A stretch of 64,000 nucleotides of DNA, taken from contig NC_073744.1 in assembly GCF_029784135.1 (NCBI RefSeq), positions 102,049,303 to 102,113,302 on the forward strand. The letters run 5' to 3'. The notes beneath the pieces were generated by a model, which saw only the letters and a list, made by a program, of their open reading frames with translations, did not search any database and was not told the DNA's origin. Of this stretch, positions 53,564-64,000 are shown piece by piece. Position 1 is the first letter of the stretch, and each line of letters begins with the position of its first letter. Source of the stretch: Toxorhynchites rutilus septentrionalis. Lineage: Eukaryota; Arthropoda; Insecta; Diptera; Culicidae. Made by a program: the position numbers and the translations under genes.

Positions 53564-56500
53564 GGTTCTCAAATGGGGATCAACATAGGGTAGGAGCCTG
53601 CCTGTTGGTCTCAAATGTTCCTATCTCACGCCTCCACGAAGATCATATGACGACATTTTTAGATCGGGCGTGAACTGGAAACACACACCTGGTCTTGGCT
53701 CCGAGAACGGGTGTCGAAAGTGGCTAAGTGAGGGGGTGCGAGCGAGTCAGAGCGCTATATCTCTCCCGGGGAAGGCCTCCCGGGTCATGGAGGCCTTGCC
53801 AACCCGCTGTCTCCCGGGCAAAGGAGATACACCCAATAAAATGGAGCTACGATCACGAAGAATTATTAGAATGCGATCACCCGAGGAGGGTCCCCGAACT
53901 GGAGCTGGTCCTGGAACGGGCGTAAGAGCGAGCGGCCAGCGGCTGGAGGGCGATGTGCAAGAGCGGGCCACCAGCCGGGTTCAACCCGAAGAGCTACCGC
54001 CACACGGAAACAGCAGTCATCGACATCACCCAAGAAACGCTGCGCCTACGAGACGTGTTGCGACTGCCAGACGACAGTCGTCCACACTTGTGGGTACCAC
54101 TAGGCGCCGGATCATGTGGACACACGAAATGAATGAATTCGTGATCCGCGCCTATTACATCTGCACTGCTTTGGAGACGGACATGAGCGGTCGCCCTCGA
54201 ATACTAACAATGTTCGAGGAAGCGTATCCAGAGTTCGTCGGGAGGCTTGATCAGAACGCGATGAACGCGAGGCGTAGAGCGATAGTACGCAACAACATGC
54301 TCTCCCAAACGCAAATCGACGAGATCAAGCAGCAGGTGCAGAGAGAAATAAGCTCCAGGAACAACAGAGCAAGCGATGTGTCGAGACGAAGTTCAGTACG
54401 GCTGAGCAATTCATTCGCGAGTGGGGCACGCGAATCAGCACCAGTGGAGGCCACAGTACAACAACCCCCTGAGCCGGAAGACCCACAGCCAGATCAACAA
54501 CTACTACGCGATCTGGTCTTCCACTACGACGAGGCGATCTCACAGTTCCGCGACACAGACCCATTGTCGCGCCCCAGGATCCCGAAGTTGCAGCATTCCC
54601 GCAGGCTGACAAGTGCAGTAAAGCTCATGAACGAGCACGTTCTTCCGCTGCACTTGGTTGATGCTGAGAACATGGAGGAGCTGCAACTGAAAGTTTACTG
54701 TGCTGCTGTGGCGACCGCCAAAAGTTTAGGATACCGTATTAGGCCAAGAGGCGGACTGCTCCAACATCTCCGTGAAAGGCGTGAGCCTCCATGGCGAAGG
54801 AGATTGGAGCAACGGATCCTAAACAAGCGCGCCGCAATTGGAAGACTGATGGCGTACAAAAGAGGCAGCAGATCGGCGAAATTATGTCGCCAAGTTGCTG
54901 TGATCGTGCGGCCTACTGAACTTCGCCAGCTGGGAGCTCACCAGCTGACGGAAAAACTCGACACACTGGTACAGCAATTGAGCGTCCTAACTAAACGGCT
55001 GAAACGTTACTCTGACTCTGCAAAGCGCCAGGAACAAAATCGGATGTTCAGAGATAACGAAAAAGCGTTCTACGACCACATTAGCGACGAGAAGCCCGAC
55101 TACCGCGAAGGTTTGCCAGATATTAGCGATGTGACGAACTTCTGGGCTGGTATTTGGGAGACCCCAGTAGAACATCGCGACGGGCAAATGTGGTTAAGAG
55201 GGAGGAGGAGAGTTGTGGTGAAATTGGAGAGATGCCAGCTATCATCGTCGGAGAGAACGATGTCCGCGAAGCCTCGCGGTACCTGAGGAACTGGGCAGCA
55301 CCGGGCCCCGATGGTGTCCAGAACTTTTGGCACAAGAAGCTGACCGTCGCACATCCAAAGATAGCTGAGTGCTTCAACAAGGTGCTACGTGACCCACACA
55401 ACCTTCCTCAATTCGCCACCCGTGGCGTCACCTTCCTCCTCCCGAAAGACAGCAACACATTGAACCCATCAAAGTACAGACCGATAACGTGCCTATCGAG
55501 TCTGTACAAAATACTGAGCAGCATAATTACCGCCAAAGTTTCTGCTCACTGCGAACAGCATCACATCATCGCAGAAGAGCAGAAAGGATGCAGGAAAAAT
55601 ACGCATGGCTGCAAAGACCAGGCCATCATCGACGCAGCCATAGTCGGCCAGGCGGTATATAACCAGCGGAACCTAAGTATGGCCTACATCGATTACAGGA
55701 AGGCTTATGACTCCATACCTCACTCGTTTCTCGTCCGGGTATTGGAGCTCTACAAAATTGATCCCGTCGTCGTTAGGTTCCTGCAGCATGCGATGAGGCA
55801 GTGGAGCACGTCTCTGCACCTTAGTGATGGGGAAAATGTGTTGCAGTCTAGAACGCTGCAGATAAAGAGGGGGATATTCCAAGGCGACTCTTTCAGCCCG
55901 CTTTGGTTTTGTCTGGCACTGAACCCCCTCAGTAGGACGCTCAATAGAAACGGTCATGGCTATAAAATAAGGTATGGCGACGGCGCTCACGAAGAAGTGA
56001 CCCATACCTTCTACATGGATGATCTCAAGGTCTACGCTGATTCACGTCAGCGTCTAGGTGTAGCTATCCGGGTTGTCGAAGACATAAGCAGGGACATCTG
56101 CATGGAGTTCGGCCTTGACAAGTGCCGCTGTGTCCATCTGCTGAAAGGGCAGCTTACCGAATCCGGAGGTTACGAGGTCTATGACGGCGAGTTCATAAGA
56201 GACATGGTTCGTGGCGAATCCTATAAATATCTTGGATTCCGACAGCTCACCGGGATTCGCCACTCCGACATCAAGACGGAGCTGCGAGACAAGTTCTTGA
56301 GTCGAGTGAACTGTGTCCTGAGGACTTTCCTCAACGCGGGGAACAAGGTACGCGCGATCAACACATTCGCGGTTCCCCTGCTGACCTTCAGTTTTGGTGT
56401 AGTCAAATGGAGCAAAACTGACCTAGAGGACCTTGAGAGGAGGATGAGGAAAGCATTTAAAGAGGCCGGAATGCACCATCCTCAATCGGCACTGGAGAGA

Positions 56501-57626
56501 GTTTCACTGCCACGCAAAGAAGGGGGACTTGGAATAGTCGACATATCTGCACTGTGTGTTGCCCAGGTACGACAACTGCGCGAGTACTTCGCAGAACGCG
56601 CCAACCAAAACGCGCTATACCGGGCTGTCTGCGCCGCCGACAGAGGATACAGCGCTCTGCACTTGGCGCAAGCGGAGTACCAACTCAACTGCAATCTGCA
56701 GACAGAGGAGGAGAAGATTGCAGCTTGGAAGCAGAAGGCAGTGCATGGTGCCCACCCCCATCAACTGGATCGGCCACACGTCGACAAGGCCGCATCTAAT
56801 CTGTGGCTAACGCGTGGTGAACTCTCTTCAGTAGTAGAAGCCGACATGATAGCCATCCAGGACAGGATAATGCCGACGAGAAACTGCAGGCGGTACGTCT
56901 GGCATCAAGACGTTGATGACATTTGCCGGATGTGCCATCAACCAGGTGAAAACATAGAGCACATTATGGGAGGCTGTCCCGTTTTGGCCAACGCAGCCTA
57001 CACCGAGTGCCACAACAACGTGGCCCGTATTGTTCATCGACAACTGGCGCTCCAATGTGCTCTACTGGAAGACAACGTACCAAACTACCGGTACCTGCCT
57101 GCACCTGTCCTGGAAAATGACCGTTTCAAGCTGTACTGGGATCGCACTGTTCTGACCGACCTCTCGATCCACCACAACCGTCCAGATATAATGGTTTACG
57201 ACAAGAGCGACCGCAAAGTCACCATCATCGATGTCGCTATTCCACTGAACCAGAATCTGGAGGAGACCCACGGTCGCAAAATCTGCAAGTACCGACCATT
57301 GGCCGTGGAGCTCAAGGAACTGTGGGGGCTAAGGGAGGTCCCAAGAATTGTTCCAGTCGTTCTCTCTGGAACTGGAATTGTCCCGAAGACACTTCTGGAA
57401 GCGCTAAAGGTGTTGAACATGGAGAAGGAATTGGCCGGCATCCAAAAGTCGGTCATCCTTAGCACCTGCGCGATTGTCCGACAATTTCTCGGTCAGGACT
57501 GAAACAGCACGAGCATGCAGATACGTGCATTCCGCAGAGCCTAGTCCCCCTTTGGCATTCAGAAGCCCGGGGGCAGGTGAAAATTCTGGCTAGGTTCGCC
57601 TAGTTAAGAAGTGAGATAAGTCTGAC
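53564..57626 (+). mobile_element. RLE-type non-LTR retrotransposon copy 3 (full length, frameshifted)
   Basis: Collinear with copy 2 over its whole length, from GGTTCTCAAATGG to GAGATAAGTCTGAC. It lies between the tail of I-superfamily copy 2 and a truncated MITE. AATAAACA occurs near both ends (about 53551 and 57627) and may be an imperfect target duplication. Confidence 0.9.
53787..57502 (+). pseudogene. RLE polyprotein, copy 3, one frameshift
   Basis: Same protein as copy 2 with few substitutions. One base is missing near 55198 (TTAAGAGGGAGG versus TTAAGACGGGAGG), separating the N-terminal region from the RT and endonuclease; all RT, knuckle and endonuclease motifs are otherwise present. 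Here CCCAATAAAATG (versus CCCAGAAAATG in copy 2) makes the frame continuous upstream of MELRSRR to an ATG at 53787, giving an 18-residue N-terminal extension whose reality is unknown. Confidence 0.9.
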
Positions 57627-57795
57627 AATAAACATTCGATCCAAATAATCGCCGAATGTTTGGACCGATTGCATTGAATCGAACATTCACTTCACCGTGT
57701 AGTTGCACATCCGTCACAACATTTGTCGATTCATCGAGTCAAATGTTTGAGTCCAACATTCGAGTGAAACGTTGGACGAATCGTGTAGCGCCGCA
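57627..57795. mobile_element. Truncated MITE related to 38047-38408
   Basis: The right end, reverse-complemented, reads TAATGCGGCGCTACACGAT and later CGAATGTTGGAC, parallel to TAAAGCCGGCGCCACACGAT and CGAATGTTGGAC at 38047. The other end is missing, probably lost at the RLE copy 3 junction. Confidence 0.55.
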
Positions 57796-58036
57796 TTAAG
57801 TGCAATTCACATACAACATCCAAGTCACATTCTCGTTCCGTCACGGCACGTTGCGTCAATTATTCTTCCATGCAATTCCTGTTGAAGCATTCACATACAC
57901 CAGCAACGGCAAGTCGAAGTTGCCGTTGCCGGTGTATGTGAATGTTTGCATAAGAACTGCCTGGAAAGATAATTGACGCAACGTGACGGGACGGAACGTG
58001 AACGTGATGTGGATGTTGTATGTGAATCGCACTTAA
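57796..58036. mobile_element. Palindromic MITE with TTAA ends
   Basis: TTAA at 57796-57799 and 58033-58036 bracket arms that match as inverted repeats for about 65 bp (AGTGCAATTCACATACAACA versus AGTGCGATTCACATACAACA). A further central hairpin has a 25-bp stem with one mismatch (CATTCACATACACCAGCAAC...). The whole element can fold on itself. TTAA duplication is the piggyBac-type signature. Confidence 0.85.
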
Positions 58037-58507
58037 CTCTGCTGCAAAAACGCTCCAATCTGATTTTGCTATAAAAACCGATAATTAAAGTTCTAACCTA
58101 TCGTCCACATTATCAAATAAGCTAGGAACGTGATTGCAGTTAAGTTATGACCAAGAGAGAAAGCCGATGAAGAGAAAATCGAATATGTTACTTACACCCC
58201 TTTCTTTTTGAGCTCCTCGGATTATAAAATCAATGACATTTGAAGAGATATGTTGGAAAAGTTAGAGATTACGTTTTTCCTTACGGTGGCTGGAGTGAAA
58301 AACAAGTAAAAAATTAAGCATGTATCAACAAGTATCTTATCGGATATTGTTCAGTGTCGCCTCGGCGGATTTGTGGCTTTAGAGGAGCAAGTTGCAACGT
58401 CGAGATTATTAATTTTTGAAAGGCTGTAACTTTGTAAAAGACAAAGGACTTGATCACGAACACCACTTCGAAATGAAGTATAGATAACCTTGCACACAAT
58501 TCATTTT
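58037..58507. other. Unassigned interval
   Basis: About 470 bp, AT-rich, presumably including the body of an old MITE whose right end follows; no gene or clear repeat. Confidence 0.4.
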
Positions 58508-58541
58508 GTTTCCACCGTGAAGTGGCGTTTGTGATCAGGCC
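58508..58541. mobile_element. Right end of a MITE related to 37111-37703
   Basis: GTTTCCACCGTGAAGTG then GTGATCAGGCC repeats the terminal pattern of 37111-37703 (GTTTCCACCGTGAAGTGTA ... ATCAGGCCC) with a different middle. No matching left end was found. Confidence 0.55.
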
Positions 58542-58544
58542 TCG

Positions 58545-58795
58545 AGAATTGAGCTCCCGTGACCGAGAGGTTAGCGTCATACATTATCATGCAGGGGGTT
58601 CGGGTTCGATTTCCGTTCGGATCGGGGAAATTTTCGCCAAAGATATTTCTTCCGACTAGCACTACGGTCACACGTATTCTAGACCTTGCCACTACAGAAT
58701 ACATTCAAGGCGTGTTTTTCGGCATAGATAAATCCCAACTAAGTATGGGAGGACGGCCACCCTAAGAATGGAGTGCAATTAAACACAATGTGTAA
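58545..58795 (+). mobile_element. tRNA-derived SINE
   Basis: The internal pol III promoter is present: A-box-like TGACCGAGAGGTTAGCGTC (58560-58578) and B-box-like GGTTCGATTTCC (58603-58614), about 30 nt apart. A tRNA-unrelated body follows (CCTTGCCACTACAGAATACA ... AACTAAGTATGG) like that of mosquito tRNA-related SINEs of the Feilai type. One extra T in the B box. The end is approximate. Not a functional tRNA: no acceptor or anticodon arms close. Confidence 0.75.
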
Positions 58796-58841
58796 AAAAC
58801 TCAGATTTTTAGAACGTTTACTTATTTTTCCATAATGTTAT

Positions 58842-58969
58842 ATGAAAAATCAAAAACAATATGAAAAAGGTGCTACTAAAATAATACCGGTATTACCCCG
58901 TCCTCCCATAATACTCCCTAATGAAAAATCAAGAACAATATGAAAAAGGTGCTACTAAAATAATACCGG
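58842..58969. repeat. Local tandem duplication, 79-bp offset
   Basis: A 49-bp stretch starting ATGAAAAATCAA at 58842 recurs at 58921 with one mismatch, separated by 30 bp containing CCGTCCTCCCATA. Confidence 0.85.
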
Positions 58970-59989
58970 GTAACGTTGGCGATTTTTTTTCTCGAAATAA
59001 CAGTAAATCTCGACGTTTTTTACGTTCCCTTTGAAAATGGCCATGGCCTCGGGACCAAGGGCGCTATATATATTTTTTGTATTTTTTCTTGAAAGCTGAG
59101 GGTTTACATACAATATCCAAAAATCTGAGAATTTTTTTTTTCGTTTTGAAGTTATGATTTTTCAAAGTTAACCGATGGTCCAAGAAATATTTTTCCACTT
59201 TTTTCTAGAAATGCCTTTATTTAGAAAATCATAACTTTTGAACTACTTGACCGATTTAAATGATATTAATAACATATTAATTAAATTAATTTTAAAATAC
59301 CACACTAACGAGAAGGTTGGATTCTAGTCGCATAGGTCTAGTGTAGTCACAAAGTAATATTGAACGAATGCTTAAACATGCAAAATTTGAAAAATAATAA
59401 CTCAAAAACGAAAAATAACACCTCTCTGATTTACGGATATATTATGTAAACTGGAAAACTCAGCTTTCCAAAAAAATATAGCGCCCTCTATCTTTAACCG
59501 AGAAAACTATGAGCTTTGGTAGAATTTACAATTCGTAGTTGCTCTCCGTGATTGACTTTAACCAACCAAATTGCACAAAGAACACACAGAATGATTAGCA
59601 AATCATTCTCGTTGTGCAATTTAAGCTTTAAACGGTCAATAACGACGCCGGCCACGTCGTTACAGTCACCAGGGGAAGGGAAGGAATGTTAGTATGATAT
59701 TCACCGCCCGAAGGCCGAAAGGGTCGCCTCTATAGCGTGTTTCCCTAGCGTTTATCAAGGAAGGGATAGTTGTTAGTGGGAATGGTTGAGAAAAATGAGG
59801 ATTGACTGCGGCAAGTGATGTGAAACAAAAATCCGAAAATCTCATGTGTTACAACACGCGGCAGAGATTATCTTTAGGTATCCTGAGAAGGAAAACCTGT
59901 AAAATTGATACATTTTATATAATATACTAGCTGATCCGGGATCTAGGGATCTAGGGATCTCGAAACGCGAGAAATTGTGAATCACTCCG
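58970..59989. other. Unassigned AT-rich interval
   Basis: About 1 kb with recurrent words such as AAAATCATAACTTTTGAAC and AAATAATAACTCAAAAACG, resembling old interspersed repeats, and a GC-richer part near 59645-59760. A short GATCTAGG repeat lies at 59939-59960. I see no ORF or RNA gene. Confidence 0.4.
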
Positions 59990-60034
59990 AGCAAGAAGAA
60001 CCACAGGAAGCACTTAAATTTCGAATCTCTTATT

Positions 60035-60892
60035 ATGCTTCAACATCTCCAGCGCAGAAAAAAAATCAATTATGATAACGGTCGCTTCAAGAACCCTTCA
60101 CTTAAAAGTGTGAAGATTCTTGCATGCGATCGACTGAAATCTGTGTCACTTAAAAATGACAAAAGAGTTCTCAATCGGACAAACTCTTTTCGTGTGACAT
60201 TTGAGGGTTCCGCCCTTCCAAACTACGTTGCAATAGGTGCACTTCGTTTACCTGTTCGGTTGTTTGTACCCCGGGTAATGAAATGCAACAAATGTATGCA
60301 ACTCGGTCACACGGCCGCCTATTGTTGCAACAAAAAACGTTGCGCAGATTGTGGAGAGAGCCATGATGAGAATCCTTGCCCGAAAGAGCGCAAGTGTCTT
60401 CATTGCGGCGGGACTCCTCATGATCTTACTCAATGCCCGGTGTACATACAACGAGGGGAAAAAATCAAGCGTTCCTTAAAAGAACGTTCCAAGCGGACCT
60501 ATGCAGAAATGCTTAAGAGTCCCGTTCCAACGACTCAGGACAATCCCTACTCCATTCTGCAGAACGACGAGCCTGTTGCTGACGCTCCCAATGCAGGAAG
60601 TTCCGGTACATCGCAGGGTGCCATCAGGAAAAGAAAAATTACTTCTTTTCAATCACTCCCCAGAAAGAAAACCGAAACTTCCCAAGTTGGAATGAAAACT
60701 CGAATCGAACGTGCTGAGAATAGACCGAAGCAAGTACCTCCTGGTTTAAGCGGTTCTTCTACGCACCAGGCGCACCTACGCACTCAGCACTTCCCGGAGC
60801 AGCACCCAACACGTCTGCTCCTTTTTCGCGGTCGAGGCAACAGCCACAATCTGGCTTGCTTGCGCTTTCTGACCTGGTGGACAACGTTTTAA
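60035..60892 (+). pseudogene. ORF1 fragment of I-superfamily copy 3
   Basis: Covers the C-terminal two thirds of ORF1: SFRVTFEGSALPNYV, three cysteine motifs (CNKCMQLGHTAAYC, CADCGESHDENPC, CLHCGGTPHDLTQC) and the basic SLKERSKRTYAEMLKS. The N-terminal part is missing. The tail diverges near 60760 by a frameshift. Confidence 0.85.
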
Positions 60893-61000
60893 ATGCTTTA
60901 AATATAAACGACCCTCTTAAAAGCATAGTATTATGTTTGCTTCCGATTGTGAGAACATCTTTGAAAGAAAAATGTGGTTTTTTGGCAGCGTTCATTTCCC

Positions 61001-62911
61001 TCGATGCCTGATTCAGGGCAAGAGGTCAAGGATTTTACCACTGTAATACAGTGGAATTGCAGAAGCATCATTCCTAAACTAGATCAGTTTAAATTTTTAG
61101 TTCACAGCTCTAACTGTGATGTATTTTCTCTCTGTGAAACATGGCTTTCTTCAGCCGATGAGCTGAATTTCCACGATTTTTTATTCGCCTCGATCGAAAT
61201 GACTCGTTTGGTGGCGTACTATTGGGGATTAAAAAATGTCACTCCTTCTATAGAGTCACTCTCCCATCGATGACAGGCATTGAAGTTGTTGCTTGCCAGA
61301 CACAAATCAATGGCAAAGACCTCTGCATTGCTTCGATATATATCCCTCCCAGAACTACGGTAGGCCGCCATCAGTTCTTTGATACTATCGAGGCAATGCC
61401 GGAGCCGCGGTTAATCTTAGGTGATTTCAACTCCCATGGAACAGCATGGGGATCACTCTACGATGACAACCGTGCCACTTTGATTTATGATCTGTGCGAC
61501 AACTTTAAATTGACAGTTTTGAATACTGGGGAAGCAACCAGAATAGCCAACCCTCCTGCACGGGCAAGCATGCTAGACATATCTCTATGCTCTTCTTCGT
61601 TATCCCTGGATTGCATGTGGAAGGTAATCCAAGATCCCCACGGCAGTGATCACCTACCAATAATTTTATCGATCGCTAATGAATCAAGCTTTCGTGAGTC
61701 AGTCAATATTTCGTATGACCTCACGAAGAATATTGACTGGAGAACATTTGCGGAAATAATATCTGAAGCAATTGTTTCAATGCATGAACTTCCTCCACTC
61801 GAAGAGTATAACTTTATATCGAGTTTGATTTACGAAAGCGCACTTCAAGCTCAAAAGAAACGTCTACCGGCTACCACTTTCCGACGTCGTCCTCCATCAC
61901 TTTGGTGGGACAAGGAATGTTCAAAGGTCTACCTTGAAAAATCATCCGCTTTCAAAAAATTCAGGAAAACTGGATTAGTGGAATGGTTTCCAAAGTATCA
62001 AGCTCTAGAAGCCAAACTAAAAGGTTTGATTAAAGCAAAAAAGCGTGGATATTGGCGGAAGTTCGTCAATGGTTTGTCAAGGGAGACCGCTATGAGCACT
62101 CTTTGGAATACGGCTAGGAAAATGCGTGGCTGGAACCATACAAACGAAAGTGAGGAATACTCTGACCGTTGGATTTTTAACTTTGCAAGGAAGGTTTGCC
62201 CCGACACCGCTCGTGCACAATACGTCGTACGCGACATTCCACTTCAAAGCGATTATGAGAATTTTTCGATGGTGGAATTCTCAATTGCCCTTCTCTCATG
62301 TAACAATTCAGCTCCGGGTCGGACAAGATTAAATTCAACTTGTTGAAGAATCTTCCCGACTTGGCAAAACAGCGTTTGCTGAACTTGTTCAACAAGTTTC
62401 TGGAGCTGAATATTGTCCCGCTTGACTGGAGACAAGTGAGAGTGATAGCCATACGGAAACCCAACAAGCAGGCTTGCGATCACAACTCGTATAGGCCGAT
62501 TGCAATGTTATCCTGTATTCGTAAATTGTTAGAGAAAATGATTCTACTTCGTTTGGACAAGTGGGTCGAAACGAACAATTTGCTGTCAAATACGCAGTTT
62601 GGCTTCCGCCGAGGTAAAGGGACAAATGATTGTCTCGCGCTGTTATCTTCTGAAATCCAAATCGCATTTGCTCGCAAAGAACAAATGGCTTCCGTTTTTC
62701 TCGATATCAAAGGGGCATTTGATTCAGTTTCCATGGAAATTCTCTCAGAGAAGCTTCATAATCGTGGACTTTCACCAATTCTCAATAATTTCCTGTACAA
62801 TTTACTGTCAGAAAAGCACATGATTTTCTCTCATGGCAGCTCGAAATCTTCTCGTTACAGTTTTATGGGCCTACCACAAGGCTCCTGCCTAAGCCCCCCT
62901 CTTGTACAGTT
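61001..62911 (+). pseudogene. ORF2 fragment (EN-RT) of I-superfamily copy 3
   Basis: Begins MPDSGQEVKDFTTVIQWNCR (61001). It continues through CETWLSS, LGDFNSHGTAWG and SDHLPI to the RT motifs SYRPIAMLSCIRKLLEK, FLDIKGAFDSVSMEIL and GLPQGSCLSP. Frameshifts lie near 61190 and near 62320 (GGGTCGGACAAG, one base short of copy 2). Cut off by E198 before the catalytic ADD box, so RT activity is lost. Confidence 0.88.
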
Positions 62912-64000
62912 TTGACGTAGGACTACGTCTTTCATTTCTATACCGGGGTGTAAAATCAAAGTTTCGAAAACGAAAGCGTTACGCCGGAGACCGAGATTTT
63001 GAGCGTTAATAGCTCCTAAACAACTGAACGAAATGGTATGATAAACACTTCATTCGAAAGATAAAATGTCTACGCGTTCTATACTTGTTACTTTCTGATC
63101 CAAAAACTTGTTTCAATAGTTTTAAAATTGCTTTCAAAACAGGCTATTGAAATCACCAATCGGTATATAAGCGAGCGCCGCTCGGAAATCCACTTAGTTC
63201 TAATTGAACAGCGATTGGAGCATGTTGTCGCTGTTGTGGTGGAGCTCTTCGTTTATCATGAAAGCGCGGATGAACGGTGTCACCAAGAGCCTGTTTGTGC
63301 ACCCTAGGCCAGAAGGGAATCCATCAGGAGGAGAGTGATGCCACAAACGATTCCCCGGGAAGATCTCGATGCAGCCGCTACCCACACACACACACATACA
63401 CGCGCGGAATTCTTTCCGTTTGGATGCCATTCAGCATCGAGGAAAATGTGGAAATATCTAATCATTACTGAAAATAATCTGCCAGTTCCTCTGGGAACTT
63501 AAAATTACATGTGAAAGAGTTTATTTGAATGTTTTCTATCCATGCAACACTGTGACCAAATACATTTGGTTTTGTGATTTTTCAATCAATCGCAATTAAC
63601 AGGATAGTTTCTGAAGATTATTCTTCCCCATCAGTAGTATATTTCCGTATCCAATATTGTATGCGCCCGCAATCGATTATTGCTCAGTCGCCGAAAGTTC
63701 CGAGCTCAGAGAGTTCATTCCCCTCTAGTTTGCCTTCCAAATAGCCATCGTAAACCACGCCTTTTCTCGATTCAATCACGCACAAAAAGCATACTTAAGC
63801 GATATTCTGGTGGTGAGATGCATTCATTTTTCGTGAGGACATCGACAAAACAACATCGTTGCTGAGGGTGCTGAACGGCGAAGGATCGAGATCTGCCATG
63901 AAACGTAAGCAGTTTGTTTGAAACTGTGAGGGAGCACAGAGAAGCCGATCCTTCAGGAGAAGAGAAGGTGACCATCGAAGTAGCCGCTACACACACACAT
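62912..64000 (+). mobile_element. E198 element, 5' part, inserted in I-superfamily copy 3
   Basis: TTGACGTAGGACTACGTCTT follows GTACAGT inside the RT of the host element, where copies 1 and 2 have a T-run (GTACAA.TT); the site therefore looks like T|T with no duplication. 5' module with TATATAA (about 63165), then a spacer with CAAATACATTTGG and almost no 198-bp monomers, then sequence that differs from copies A and D (AACGGCGAAGGATCGAGATC). The window ends before its 3' end. Confidence 0.85.

Larger units (their letters stand above)
59990..62911 (+). mobile_element. I-superfamily non-LTR retrotransposon copy 3 (diverged, 5'-truncated)
   Basis: Homologous to copies 1 and 2 but clearly diverged, for example CNKCMQLGHTAAYC versus CLKCKSVGHTAAYC. 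It begins within ORF1 and is interrupted within the RT by E198 at 62912, after GLPQGSCLSPPL. The rest is outside the window, if present. Confidence 0.87.

Noticed and set aside
58560..58614. A tRNA gene
   Set aside because: A- and B-box-like promoters are present but no cloverleaf closes; the sequence continues as a SINE body.

Overview
The window is eukaryotic and made almost entirely of transposable elements. Nothing in it has bacterial organisation. The mix (an RLE-type non-LTR element, I-superfamily elements with RNase H, a Ty3/gypsy element, a BEL/Pao relic, several MITEs, a tRNA-derived SINE and long non-autonomous elements with internal satellites) fits a large culicine mosquito genome, most likely Aedes. 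That species call is inference from element types; no single-copy gene proves it.

Layout. 1-2936: pieces of two related non-autonomous families, here called E198 (internal 198-bp tandem repeats) and HINE-H2A (captured histone H2A genes). About 3050-3527 (-): a fragment resembling the C-terminal part of 4E-T. 3535-13370 (-): 5'-truncated RLE element (copy 1), split by a complete young Ty3/gypsy element at 5017-11570. 13375-16727 (+): E198. 16728-22230 (-): I-superfamily copy 1. 22231-25094 (-): HINE-H2A copy 1. 25150-29208 (+): RLE copy 2, with an uninterrupted 1220-codon frame. 29679-29906 (-): an exon-like stretch matching the EEPEW...SAGPT segment of 4E-T. 30207-33559 (-): a second, near-identical but inverted E198. 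33560 to about 36850 (-): degenerate BEL/Pao 5' half. 37111-37703 and 38047-38408: MITEs. About 38640-53560 (+): I-superfamily copy 2, interrupted by HINE-H2A copy 2 (41433-50286), itself interrupted by another RNase H-bearing non-LTR element (42283-48663). 53564-57626 (+): RLE copy 3. 57627-58800: MITEs and a SINE. About 59990-62911 (+): a diverged I-superfamily copy, cut by another E198 at 62912 that runs off the window.

Most unusual content. E198 and HINE-H2A share an architecture: one end carries the palindrome GACGTAGGACTACGTC exactly at the terminus; the other has the inverted TGACGTAGGACT about 33 nt inside the end, followed by a short hairpin; insertions lie in T/A runs. This fits asymmetric-terminal-repeat Helitron relatives (Helentron/DINE-1 class). 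HINE-H2A carries at least three histone H2A-derived blocks, one with a TATA box, most of the H2A fold and a perfect histone mRNA 3' stem-loop (41610-41625, minus strand). The element therefore captured genomic histone-cluster DNA, not a processed mRNA copy.

Function. No intact host gene is present. The only candidate host sequences are the two 4E-T-like fragments, both on the minus strand and in the order expected of one gene. The LTR element and RLE copy 2 look most nearly coding-competent. The other copies carry stops, frameshifts, deletions or insertions whose nesting gives a relative insertion chronology.
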